58,988 bases of DNA from JAWUWD01 sp034112085 (GTDB lineage Bacteria > Bacteroidota > Bacteroidia > Cytophagales > Cyclobacteriaceae). The stretch lies in the NCBI GenBank assembly GCA_034112085.1, contig JAWUWD010000009.1, positions 1 through 58,988 of the forward strand. Direction: 5' to 3'. The position numbers were made by a program, and so were the translations under genes. Shown in pieces: positions 17,928 through 25,799 of this stretch (the stretch's first letter is position 1; each line of letters begins with the position of its first letter). Below the pieces are notes generated by a model. The model was not told the DNA's origin and ran no database searches. It saw nothing but the letters and a program-made list of their open reading frames with translations.

Positions 17928-18203
17928 ATGAAAAATCATCAATTTGAACTTATTAAAGGGGTTTTTGACTCATCAGAAGCTAAAGAAATTTTACTTAACG
18001 TGATTGATGGAAAAATTCAATTTCACAACGATCGTATTTTTAGCGAGAATATACGTCTTGGAACTAAGAACATTGATTCAATCAATAGAGTAAAAGAGTT
18101 GAAGTTAGCAAGGAAACAAGTTCTTGAGGTTCTTTTAGATACAAAAGTATCTATTACTTCTAATATTACTGTACAAGAAATAGCGCAATCTGAAGTTGCA
18201 TAA
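17928..18203 (+). CDS. Small hypothetical protein, 91 residues
   Basis: I do not recognise a family. The protein is soluble, with no signal peptide or membrane segment, and is mixed alpha-helical by composition. It contains the stretch LLNVIDGKIQFHNDRIFSEN and a basic helix RVKELKLARKQVLEVLL. Its upstream region is long and A+T rich and the start is an ATG preceded by A-rich sequence, as is usual in this phylum. It stands alone, convergent with the SulP gene. It could be a small regulator or a stress protein, but no direct evidence supports either. Confidence 0.6.
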   Translation: MKNHQFELIKGVFDSSEAKEILLNVIDGKIQFHNDRIFSENIRLGTKNIDSINRVKELKLARKQVLEVLLDTKVSITSNITVQEIAQSEVA

Positions 18204-18342
18204 ACTAGCAAAAAATTAATACCCCCAATACAATACTAGATGATAGTAGGAAAAATATTTTAGTCTCACTGCTTTAATTTGTCACAAGGTGCAAATATTT
18301 TTTTAGTCTAAGAACTATATTAATATCATGATTTCTTGTAGC

Positions 18343-20565
18343 TCATAAATTTAAATCACTTGCAAGTGATTTAAATTCTTCCGCAAATTCTATCAACTCT
18401 TCAACATCATCCACTTTAGAAGATTCATCAAAGCGGTAGATTATAATTGACTTCCCATTGCTCTCGACATGATAGTAGGGGTGACTCTCAATAAGTTCAA
18501 TTAGCTGTTCGCTGAAAAACATTCTTACTGCACCATCAAGTTGTCCTTTCAAAAGAAATTTATTCGAAAACTCAGGATGGTTGTCAAAATTGATGTCGTC
18601 AAATCCAGCAACACTTTGCACTTTATCAAAAAAACCTTCTTGCTCAAGTGTAAATAGTGGTAAGGTCTTTCCTTCTGGTAGAGAAATAAGAAGCGTAGAT
18701 AATCTAGTATCTACAGCTTTAGATTGGAGATCCTTGTCTATTATTAGTTCGTTGTAAATAAAGGAGCCGTGATCATGAGAACTATGAATAGCATTTTCTG
18801 TATTTATAAGCTTCCCTATAGTTGTCAAACTGAATCCTTCGTATGCTCTGAATGACAAAAGCTTGGCGGGATCGAATGACCATCCTCTTTCCATTGCAAT
18901 TCGTTTCAATTCTAACTGTTTAGCATTTAAGGTAATTGCACCTTTTACTTTCCCGTTTTTATTTGCGACTCTGGCAGCCAATGGATGATTAGATACAGGG
19001 ATTAGGTGTTCTTTATTAATGAAATCAAGTTTTTTACCAACTTTTTGCCATTCACTCTGCAAGTCGTGTATGTGCTCTCTAAACGAATGATCTAACAGGT
19101 TGACTTTTTCGAAATCCAAAATAAGATGTTCTTTATCAGTATGTTTTTCTATCTCTGATTTTAATGATAGATAGTTAGAAAACACAGCAGCATGCTCAAT
19201 ATGTATAATGCCTTCATTTTCCTCGTAATTAATCTTCGTTCTGAACAGATATTTCAAAGGCGCACCATAAACAACATGAATAATGAGTTTTGTTAAAATC
19301 CCCACAGCAATACCAATAATCAAATCTGTAGCCAATACGGTAATTAGTGTGATGGAGAAAATGAGTAATTGTGATTTACCTATTTGCCATACATGCTTAA
19401 ATTCACTCGGAGACGCCAATTTATAGCCTACATGGATTAGCATAGCTGCCAATGCTGCCAATGGTATTTGCTCAATAATCGGTTTGCCGAATAGTAAGAA
19501 TACTAATAAAAAGCCACCGTGAAAGAAGTTAGCCCATTGCGTCTTACCACCATTGGATATGTTAGCGGAACTTCTCACTATCTCTGATATCATTGGCAGT
19601 CCACCAATCAACCCAGATAAAGAAGATCCACCTCCCATAGCCACCAAATCTCTATTTAGATCAGATTTTCTCTTATAAGGATCTAATGTATCTACTGCAG
19701 ATGCACTTAACAATGACTCTATACTCGATACCAAAGCAATACTCAATACAGCAACCCAGAAAGCACCATAGCCGATCTTTCCAAAATCTGGAAAAGCAAA
19801 TCCATCAACTACACTTGCCGGCAACTGAACCAGGTATTGTGGCCCTGCACTATATAGATTCCCTGCTAAGGTATAAGTATGCTCTTCAAATAGATTGAAG
19901 TAATGGGATAATGGGATAGTAAGCATCAGTACCCACATTGGTGCTGGTATAGCAGAAACTAATTTTAGCTTAATCTTTGGGTGAACAATCAAGATGGTTA
20001 AACTCACTAATGCGATTGTAGCAATGTGAGGATTTAAGGAAGCAAAACCATGTGGAATTTCACCAATAACTTCAAATAGCTCATGACCTTCGGCCTTTGT
20101 CCCGAGTGCCACAAAAAATTGTTTCACCATGATGATAACCCCAATAGCTGCTAGCATCCCATGAACCGCAGCAGAAGGGAAAAAGTCTCCTAACTTCCCC
20201 ACTTTGAGAAGCCCAAAGCCAACTTGTATAATACCTGCTACGACAATAGCAGCTAATGCATAATGATAACCTGCAACTGAATCTCCACCTCCGAGAGATT
20301 CCACGGCTCCCAGAGTTACCACTATCAACCCTGCAGCAGGACCACTAATCGTGACATTTGACCCTGTAATGCGTGACATAAACAAACCACCGACTATAGC
20401 TGCAATTAGTCCTGCCATAGGCGGCACTCCGGAAGCCAGTGCAATACCCAAACATAGCGGTAGTGCGATGAGCGAAACCATAAACCCAGAGAGTAAATCA
20501 TCTCTCCAATGATCTTTCAACCCCTGAATTCCTTTAGATGGAATTTTTTCAAATAGATTACCCAT
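18343..20565 (-). CDS. SulP-family anion (probable bicarbonate) transporter with STAS and extra C-terminal domain
   Basis: This 740-residue protein has a SulP membrane domain (about residues 20-435; conserved LSGFMVSLIALPLCLGIALA and GPAAGLIVV near the N-terminus and IESLLSASAVDTLD in the middle). A STAS domain follows (about 450-540). The final 200 residues form an extra domain that I cannot name, including GWSFDPAKLLSFRAYEGFSL and a later FDNHPEFSNKFLLKGQLDGA. Some SulP proteins (BicA type) are sodium-dependent bicarbonate transporters, while others carry sulfate. The position downstream of dabA, dabB and two small genes, with a carbonic anhydrase in the same locus, favours bicarbonate. It is the last gene of the cluster, 86 bases after the preceding small gene. 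Its last codons contain a perfect 30-base palindrome. Confidence 0.9.
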   Translation of the reverse strand: MGNLFEKIPSKGIQGLKDHWRDDLLSGFMVSLIALPLCLGIALASGVPPMAGLIAAIVGGLFMSRITGSNVTISGPAAGLIVVTLGAVESLGGGDSVAGYHYALAAIVVAGIIQVGFGLLKVGKLGDFFPSAAVHGMLAAIGVIIMVKQFFVALGTKAEGHELFEVIGEIPHGFASLNPHIATIALVSLTILIVHPKIKLKLVSAIPAPMWVLMLTIPLSHYFNLFEEHTYTLAGNLYSAGPQYLVQLPASVVDGFAFPDFGKIGYGAFWVAVLSIALVSSIESLLSASAVDTLDPYKRKSDLNRDLVAMGGGSSLSGLIGGLPMISEIVRSSANISNGGKTQWANFFHGGFLLVFLLFGKPIIEQIPLAALAAMLIHVGYKLASPSEFKHVWQIGKSQLLIFSITLITVLATDLIIGIAVGILTKLIIHVVYGAPLKYLFRTKINYEENEGIIHIEHAAVFSNYLSLKSEIEKHTDKEHLILDFEKVNLLDHSFREHIHDLQSEWQKVGKKLDFINKEHLIPVSNHPLAARVANKNGKVKGAITLNAKQLELKRIAMERGWSFDPAKLLSFRAYEGFSLTTIGKLINTENAIHSSHDHGSFIYNELIIDKDLQSKAVDTRLSTLLISLPEGKTLPLFTLEQEGFFDKVQSVAGFDDINFDNHPEFSNKFLLKGQLDGAVRMFFSEQLIELIESHPYYHVESNGKSIIIYRFDESSKVDDVEELIEFAEEFKSLASDLNL
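18348..18377. repeat. Perfect 30-base palindrome at the SulP 3' end
   Basis: The 15-base arms 18348-18362 and 18363-18377 are exact reverse complements, centred on TTGCAA. The palindrome ends 2 bases before the stop codon, inside the last codons of the SulP gene. In mRNA it could fold into a 3'-terminal hairpin that protects or terminates the transcript, but no T-run follows it on the minus strand. Confidence 0.7.
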
Positions 20566-20651
20566 TATTTAATATTTGATTTAAGTTTTAGTTAAAATTC
20601 AATGCGAACTGCATCGTGTTGTTTTGCTCTTTTATCACGCCATCTGATTTA

Positions 20652-20870
20652 TTAATGGACTGTAGGATATACAGTGATTCGATATCCTAACCCTACATAT
20701 AGACAGTTTTGATCAAAGACATTCTTGTCAGTATTCTCACTATGAATGGTAAACCATAAATCATTGTTATCTGCAATTTCTTTTGTTTGCGCTGATGACA
20801 TACGCGCCACTAACACAGATAGCAAGATCACCAACAGAATGATCAGTATTATTTTAACGCTCTTTTTCAT
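20652..20870 (-). CDS. Small protein with N-terminal membrane anchor or signal, in carbon-uptake cluster
   Basis: This 72-residue protein has a strongly hydrophobic N-terminal segment (KIILIILLVILLSVLVARM) after a basic MKKSVK, then a polar region with a possible signal-peptidase site after SSAQ. Such a layout fits a small secreted or membrane-anchored protein. Its ATG follows directly after the stop codon of the preceding small gene (TAAATG), a spacing that suggests reinitiation or coupling. It precedes the SulP gene by 86 bases. I do not recognise a family. The signal-like N-terminus and the tight packing in the cluster support it as a real gene, but conservation is unverified. Confidence 0.6.
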   Translation of the reverse strand: MKKSVKIILIILLVILLSVLVARMSSAQTKEIADNNDLWFTIHSENTDKNVFDQNCLYVGLGYRITVYPTVH

Positions 20871-21092
20871 TTATTTACTTCTTATCAGGTCAAGAATTCC
20901 GTTAATGAATGTGAGTGGATGGGCAGGATTACCAGACACATACAGATCCCCTTGGTGTCTTTCTAGAAATGAACGATCCTGGCCTGTGTTTACCGCGAAC
21001 ACCTGGTGTATTAGGATATAGTTGCATTGCTCTGCCAGCAAGCATACAAGAGCAATCAGCACTAATAAAGATTGAAAGAAAATCATGTTCAT
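20871..21092 (-). CDS. Small protein with hydrophobic N-terminus, in carbon-uptake cluster
   Basis: This 73-residue protein begins with a hydrophobic segment (MIFFQSLLVLIALVCLLAEQ) and continues with a polar region RSFLERHQGDLYVSGNPAHP, ending in LIRSK. It lies 109 bases after dabB on the same strand and directly abuts the next small gene. I do not recognise a family. It may be a signal-anchored accessory protein of the transport complex. A 22-base tandem direct repeat lies just upstream (21127-21148), so the pair may have its own regulated promoter. Confidence 0.55.
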   Translation of the reverse strand: MNMIFFQSLLVLIALVCLLAEQCNYILIHQVFAVNTGQDRSFLERHQGDLYVSGNPAHPLTFINGILDLIRSK

Positions 21093-21126
21093 TGTTATTT
21101 TAAGACTATCTCAAATAGATAAAACA

Positions 21127-21148
21127 ATTCTGAAGTTATTCTGAAGTT
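21127..21148. promoter_or_regulatory. Tandem 11-base direct repeat, candidate OmpR-type response-regulator site
   Basis: ATTCTGAAGTT occurs twice in immediate succession, giving CTGAA-N6-CTGAA with an 11-base period. OmpR/PhoB-family regulators typically bind direct repeats with this period, and one is encoded in the same locus. It sits 35 bases upstream of the small-gene pair. The same CTGAA-N6-CTGAA pattern occurs upstream of dabA. Confidence 0.4.
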
Positions 21149-21201
21149 GTCCTTCTAGAGTGTGTTTTTTAATTTTTAAGTAATAGCTATGGCTGTTTTG
21201 A

Positions 21202-23070
21202 TTAGGAAGAACGCAGTGCTATTTCATGGTAAGTCTTCACGTGAGGACCCAAAAACACTCTTGAAAAAATGCGGATACATGAAAGTCCGGTAACTACAAA
21301 AGTCAAGGAAACAAATGCGATAAGAAAGAATTGGTCTTCGTGTATATGACTATACAATAAATCTTCCCCTAGGAAAGTTGACGTTATAGGAAAGCCAGCT
21401 AACCCTAAACTGGATAAGAAGAAAAGCAGTGCAAGTTTAGGATGCTCATAAGAATGACCGTAAAAGCGATTGAGATCAAAATGCTTTTCATAATTCGATA
21501 GCCTTTTTAAGCACAGGTATCCCCAAATACCAGAAACAACTACTCCACTTAGATAAATGATATTATGGTCTGCTTCGAAATTTTCATTAAATGAAACAGC
21601 AATTGCTATCCAGAAATGACTAAAAATAACTAGAACCCAGCTTAGCAACACATTTTTTCTTTCGGTAAAGGACCTGAATACTAACAACAATCCAATCAAT
21701 GATAGAATTGTTGGCAAGTAGTCCAATATCACTCTTGGCAATATCGATTTATTAAACAATAAATAGCTAGAGACTATAAATACTGGCAAAAAGAATATGA
21801 GTAATGAACGGTAGTTTATTATGGTCAACCTGCGTCCAACTCCTTTCATCGGGTTCCACAAATACCTAAACATGATGCTGTCCATGTTCCATTCTTTTAG
21901 ACTAAGAACATAGATAGAATACTTGATTTTCAGAAGCCATCTGTTGCCGATTTCAGATTTATGTAAATGTGGGTTATAAAACTGCTCTCTAATAAGGTAG
22001 GTTACCACAGAAGGAGAAACTAATAATTGGTAAGATCTCAAAAAAGCGTTGCTGGTAAAATGCACTAATGCTAAGTTTTCAAACCCCAGCGAAATTTCGA
22101 TGATTATTAGTCCTATTTGTGCTATGGATGAGTATGCTATTTGCGACTTTACGGTAGGCTGTACCCTAGCAGTCATGCTAGCGATGACTGTGGAAATTGA
22201 AGCCATCACAATAATCAACACTTTCACAAAGATTAGATTTTCCCATAGTGGATATGTTCTCATCAATAAAAATGCACCAATATGAACTGCCAATGAGCTA
22301 TAGAATATAGCGCTTGAAGGTGTCGGTCCTTCCATTGCTCTAGGCAACCATGATGAAAATGGAAATTGTGCAGACTTAATGGCCGCTGCTATTGAAATCA
22401 AAACCGCAATGATAATGGAGACATACATATGCCCATCTAAAGTAGACTGCACCAATGCAGCATCGTTCAACTCTGCGAAGGTAATGTTATGATGCCATAG
22501 GTGATGGCTCAACCACATCACCAATATCATGCATAGATCTGCAATTCGATACAGTGAATAGACCTTTAGTGCATTTTTGACAGGCAGATATCTATCTCTG
22601 TAGTAGGCTATTAATAAAAAAGAGGAAATACCTAATAACTCCCAACCTATAAATAGTGTTTCGTAATTCCCTGAAAATATGGTGATGTTATAACCGAGAT
22701 AGAAAAACAATATGGTTACAAAAAAACGTTTATATCCTTTCTCACGGTGAAGGTAATACTTGCTATAGGTTGTAACCAAAAAAGTGAGCAATGCCCCAAC
22801 AAAAAGATAAACAGCCGTTATCTTATCAAAATATAAATCAATAAAAAATTCATATCCATCAGATGAGTAAATGACAAATTCTTTGATGTTTAAAATAGGA
22901 CGACCAATAAAAAGCCAATAGACAATAAAAATCTGGCCTGCGGCTAATTGAATACCAGCTGCTGTATAGGCAATTCTAGAAATTAGATTTTCCCTTTTCT
23001 TAGGGATCAGTACGCTGATTAAAAATCCAAAAAAGGGAATTAAAATAAAAATTGGCAGTATTAAATTCAT
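21202..23070 (-). CDS. dabB: DabB: proton-conducting membrane subunit of the DAB inorganic-carbon transporter
   Basis: This 622-residue polytopic protein belongs to the NuoL/MrpA-like proton-conducting transporter family. Key features are the helix-5 glutamate Glu144 in IGWELLGISSFLLIAYYRDR and the helix-7 lysine Lys232 in AAIKSAQFPFSSWLPRAMEG followed by PTPSSA, both part of the proton path in this superfamily. It starts 9 bases after dabA, and the dabA-dabB adjacency is the signature of the DAB (DABs accumulate bicarbonate) system. In that system DabB couples a cation gradient to CO2 hydration by DabA at the cytoplasmic face. The absence of other Nuo or Mrp subunits nearby argues against a respiratory complex or antiporter. 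Confidence 0.92.
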   Translation of the reverse strand: MNLILPIFILIPFFGFLISVLIPKKRENLISRIAYTAAGIQLAAGQIFIVYWLFIGRPILNIKEFVIYSSDGYEFFIDLYFDKITAVYLFVGALLTFLVTTYSKYYLHREKGYKRFFVTILFFYLGYNITIFSGNYETLFIGWELLGISSFLLIAYYRDRYLPVKNALKVYSLYRIADLCMILVMWLSHHLWHHNITFAELNDAALVQSTLDGHMYVSIIIAVLISIAAAIKSAQFPFSSWLPRAMEGPTPSSAIFYSSLAVHIGAFLLMRTYPLWENLIFVKVLIIVMASISTVIASMTARVQPTVKSQIAYSSIAQIGLIIIEISLGFENLALVHFTSNAFLRSYQLLVSPSVVTYLIREQFYNPHLHKSEIGNRWLLKIKYSIYVLSLKEWNMDSIMFRYLWNPMKGVGRRLTIINYRSLLIFFLPVFIVSSYLLFNKSILPRVILDYLPTILSLIGLLLVFRSFTERKNVLLSWVLVIFSHFWIAIAVSFNENFEADHNIIYLSGVVVSGIWGYLCLKRLSNYEKHFDLNRFYGHSYEHPKLALLFFLSSLGLAGFPITSTFLGEDLLYSHIHEDQFFLIAFVSLTFVVTGLSCIRIFSRVFLGPHVKTYHEIALRSS

Positions 23071-23079
23071 AAGATGGGA

Positions 23080-25569
23080 CTATTTCAATTGCAATACGGG
23101 TAAATTTTCGTCAGAGGATTCGAGAATGGTGGTTAAATCTTCTACTGATTTTATAGTCTTCTCGATTGGATTGTACTTCGAGAAGACTCCATCTTTAAAA
23201 ACAGATATATCTCCTGATTCTGGATGTTTTACAGCAAGTTTGACCCAGTCATTGATAAACCATTCGTAAATGGCATCATTAGCTTTGATTGTACTTAAAA
23301 CTACTTCGGGCAACTGCTCTACTATAATCATTAGTCGAATTGGGTCATGTACTTCGACCATTTGCATCGGTAGGCCAGACCTCAGATCACCTTCAAAACC
23401 ATTGGCAACACCGATCAATCCCATGACATTGTGAGGTAACTTAGACCCAGCTCCAAGTTTTTCATTATCAACTCTTGAAAAATAATATTCCAAATTGATG
23501 CCTCCACAAACTGGGGCTGCTGCACCAAGTATCCCTGCCAAGAACGTACCCTTTGGATCAAATCGATAGTCGTAAGAGTTCAAAAATGCTCTTCTATCAA
23601 GAAATAGGTCCTTATTTAAATTTTTACCTATCAGGCATAATGAATTTGTTGAATGGTTGAGCTCGGGACGAGGTTCAAATAGTGACACAGACCTCGCCTT
23701 TACTGCTTCATGAATACTTCTAGAAGATGCCTTTGATCTAATCGACATAAACCGTCTTGACCGTTCTTTGGCGTTAAGGTCAAGAGCCTTGAGAAAAACT
23801 AGTTGGTTTAACTTATGTAGTTTACCGTTGGAAGGAGAAAGTAATTCTTCATCAAAAAAAGAAAATTCATCGCGGGTTGTATCGTGAAGTCCTCCCAGAA
23901 ACTCGGTTTCTATTGGGATTTTAACACCTCTCTTATTCAGTTCTTCTCTGACAGTAATATTATTGGCCATGTAGCTAAATGCTCTGGCATTAACAGAACC
24001 TGGCCTTCCAGAACAGGCACCACAATCATATCCTGCATAATGCGTATTGTTGGCACTACTTGCCCCGTGTCCTATGATATAAATTAATGGCGCGAAATTC
24101 TCAAGACAACCCGTACTCTTAAGTACTTGTTCAACTCTATCCGTCATTTCCAAAATGGTATATCCAACTTGCAAGCCTCCTGCTTTATGTTCACTGCTCC
24201 TGTTCTCCACAGTAAGCATGGAAAACTTATTCATGTGACGAAAAGATGATGATGATGCAGGGCTTAGACTGGGTCTAAAAATATTCAGCATTAATTTTAT
24301 TGCAGACCAAAAACCCAATGATTGTGCAATAATCCATCCTACAAATAGTCGGTGGGTATATTTAGAGTAATGAATATCCTTGTTTTGCTTGCGCTGGGTG
24401 GCTACTTCTTTTATTAAATGTTTTGGGTTGATAGGTCCAGGGCATATCTTGGTATTGAACTTACCATCTTCGGGCTGGTAGAATGCATCTACGGCAAAAT
24501 GCCCAGGAGTACCATAAGTCTTGCACTTTTCATCAAAATTTTCGATGTGTCTTCTTATAGAACATTCTCTGTCATCTATGCAAAAAAATACCTGAAAACT
24601 TGGTGCGGAAGTATGGTCACACTGATCGTCATAATCCTGTAACTTCATAGCTGCCAAAACCTGGTCATAATAGCTCCACTCATAGGCTTCTTGCCAAAGA
24701 TTTAACACTTCATCCAGTTCAGTCAAAGGGTACTCACACATCACATCTCTTGGCTGCGACTCTTCTAAATTTGCAATAGGCTGCCAATTTTCTTGACCAA
24801 GACTATTGTCCAAATTATCTATCTCAAGTAAACATTCTACAAAAATGAAATCATGTAATGTTATATTTCTTTGATCTAGGAGACTTTGTGGTTGGTCTTC
24901 AATTACAGCCACTAATCCCGACCACCCAGGGTGCTCAAATTGTTGATCAAATAAATATTGCTCGAAAAATTTCTCATTTCCAACCAGTATCTGTAGCAGC
25001 TCATCCAAGCTAGTATTTTCATTATTTAATAATGATTGAGATCTTTTAGTTTTAAAAAAACTAATACTTGAATGAGCTTCCAGAACTCTAATAGAATCTA
25101 AGAAAGAGTCAGTGATCACAGGAAATTTTGAGATGCCAACACCTTGATCAAGGTAACTATTGATTATACGAAAGATATTGGTGTGAACTATTGTGTTCAG
25201 ATCTAAGCTATAATGATTCTTCCAAACACTTCTTAATGAACCTATCTCTCTTGTGAGAGAAGAATCATAATCTTCATAGAGAAGTTTGGTTTGCCATTCT
25301 TTCAGCAACACAGAACTCTTACTATCGCATATGACTCTTTCTAAAATTGCCTTGCTAATTCTATTTTGCTGAAATATGTCTCGGTACTCGTCTATGTTAA
25401 GAGATACCTTATATCCAAATATTTTAGAAGCATTGCGTATCGCATATTCAAACTTCTGCTCTTGGAAAGCATGAAGCGTATTGTGATGAACAAAGTCTTT
25501 TAAAGGAGCCTGCGCAGGTAAATAATGTTTTAGCCTCTTGATTATATCACTCGTACTATCGCCTAGCAT
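23080..25569 (-). CDS. dabA: DabA: carbonic-anhydrase-like subunit of the DAB inorganic-carbon transporter (DUF2309)
   Basis: This 829-residue protein belongs to UPF0753/DUF2309. In the characterised Halothiobacillus DabA the zinc site uses two Cys, a His and an Asp arranged as in a beta-carbonic anhydrase. The equivalents are visible here: Cys330 and Asp332 in FFCIDDREC, His501 in IIGHGASSANN and Cys516 in GYDCGACSG, with the expected 15-residue His-Cys spacing. The N-terminal FVHHNTLHAFQ is also typical of the family. It should hydrate CO2 vectorially to bicarbonate with DabB. It is separated from dabB by 9 bases and preceded by a 230-base region holding two candidate operator types. The N-terminal start is the only ATG near the family start. 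Confidence 0.95.
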   Translation of the reverse strand: MLGDSTSDIIKRLKHYLPAQAPLKDFVHHNTLHAFQEQKFEYAIRNASKIFGYKVSLNIDEYRDIFQQNRISKAILERVICDSKSSVLLKEWQTKLLYEDYDSSLTREIGSLRSVWKNHYSLDLNTIVHTNIFRIINSYLDQGVGISKFPVITDSFLDSIRVLEAHSSISFFKTKRSQSLLNNENTSLDELLQILVGNEKFFEQYLFDQQFEHPGWSGLVAVIEDQPQSLLDQRNITLHDFIFVECLLEIDNLDNSLGQENWQPIANLEESQPRDVMCEYPLTELDEVLNLWQEAYEWSYYDQVLAAMKLQDYDDQCDHTSAPSFQVFFCIDDRECSIRRHIENFDEKCKTYGTPGHFAVDAFYQPEDGKFNTKICPGPINPKHLIKEVATQRKQNKDIHYSKYTHRLFVGWIIAQSLGFWSAIKLMLNIFRPSLSPASSSSFRHMNKFSMLTVENRSSEHKAGGLQVGYTILEMTDRVEQVLKSTGCLENFAPLIYIIGHGASSANNTHYAGYDCGACSGRPGSVNARAFSYMANNITVREELNKRGVKIPIETEFLGGLHDTTRDEFSFFDEELLSPSNGKLHKLNQLVFLKALDLNAKERSRRFMSIRSKASSRSIHEAVKARSVSLFEPRPELNHSTNSLCLIGKNLNKDLFLDRRAFLNSYDYRFDPKGTFLAGILGAAAPVCGGINLEYYFSRVDNEKLGAGSKLPHNVMGLIGVANGFEGDLRSGLPMQMVEVHDPIRLMIIVEQLPEVVLSTIKANDAIYEWFINDWVKLAVKHPESGDISVFKDGVFSKYNPIEKTIKSVEDLTTILESSDENLPVLQLK

Positions 25570-25608
25570 ATAAATAGGTTAATTTGATAGCAAATGAAAG
25601 ACTCAAAA

Positions 25609-25624
25609 CTGAAGACAATCTGAA
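25609..25624. promoter_or_regulatory. CTGAA-N6-CTGAA direct repeat upstream of dabA
   Basis: CTGAA at 25609-25613 recurs at 25620-25624 with an 11-base period, in the same orientation as the repeat at 21130-21145. It ends 40 bases before the dabA start, a plausible site for an OmpR-family activator near the promoter. Confidence 0.4.
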
Positions 25625-25633
25625 TTCCCAGTC

Positions 25634-25646
25634 AATTTGATAAATT
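25634..25646. promoter_or_regulatory. AATTTGATAAATT palindrome upstream of dabA
   Basis: The 13-base palindrome (arms AATTT/AAATT around 3 bases on the minus strand) lies 65-77 bases before the dabA start codon. The identical 13-mer occurs upstream of the carbonic anhydrase gene at 28851-28863, and a 12-of-13 copy lies at 25777-25789. Confidence 0.45.
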
Positions 25647-25776
25647 ATTGCATTTTCATCTCCAAAGGAATGGCGATGTCATCTCGCTTATGAAAAATTC
25701 ATCATTGCAATATTTCATTATCGCAAGTAGCTGGTAGCAGTAGGTGTAATTCTAAAGACTGAATTGCAAAAACAAT

Positions 25777-25789
25777 AATTTGATAAATA
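25777..25789. promoter_or_regulatory. Second copy of AATTTGATAAAT upstream of dabA
   Basis: This copy matches the other two in 12 of 13 positions. It lies between the histidine kinase stop codon and dabA, about 210 bases before the dabA start. It could be an upstream operator or a chance match in A+T-rich DNA. Confidence 0.3.
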
Positions 25790-25799
25790 GCAATTTAGC

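Noticed and set aside
20746..21103. Plus-strand frames opposite the two small genes
   Set aside because: They run against the operon direction, overlap each other out of frame, and lack a signal peptide or other features; the minus-strand frames fit the cluster better.
21202..23070. DabB gene as part of a respiratory complex I or Mrp antiporter operon
   Set aside because: No other Nuo or Mrp subunit genes are adjacent, and the neighbour is DUF2309, the diagnostic DabA partner.
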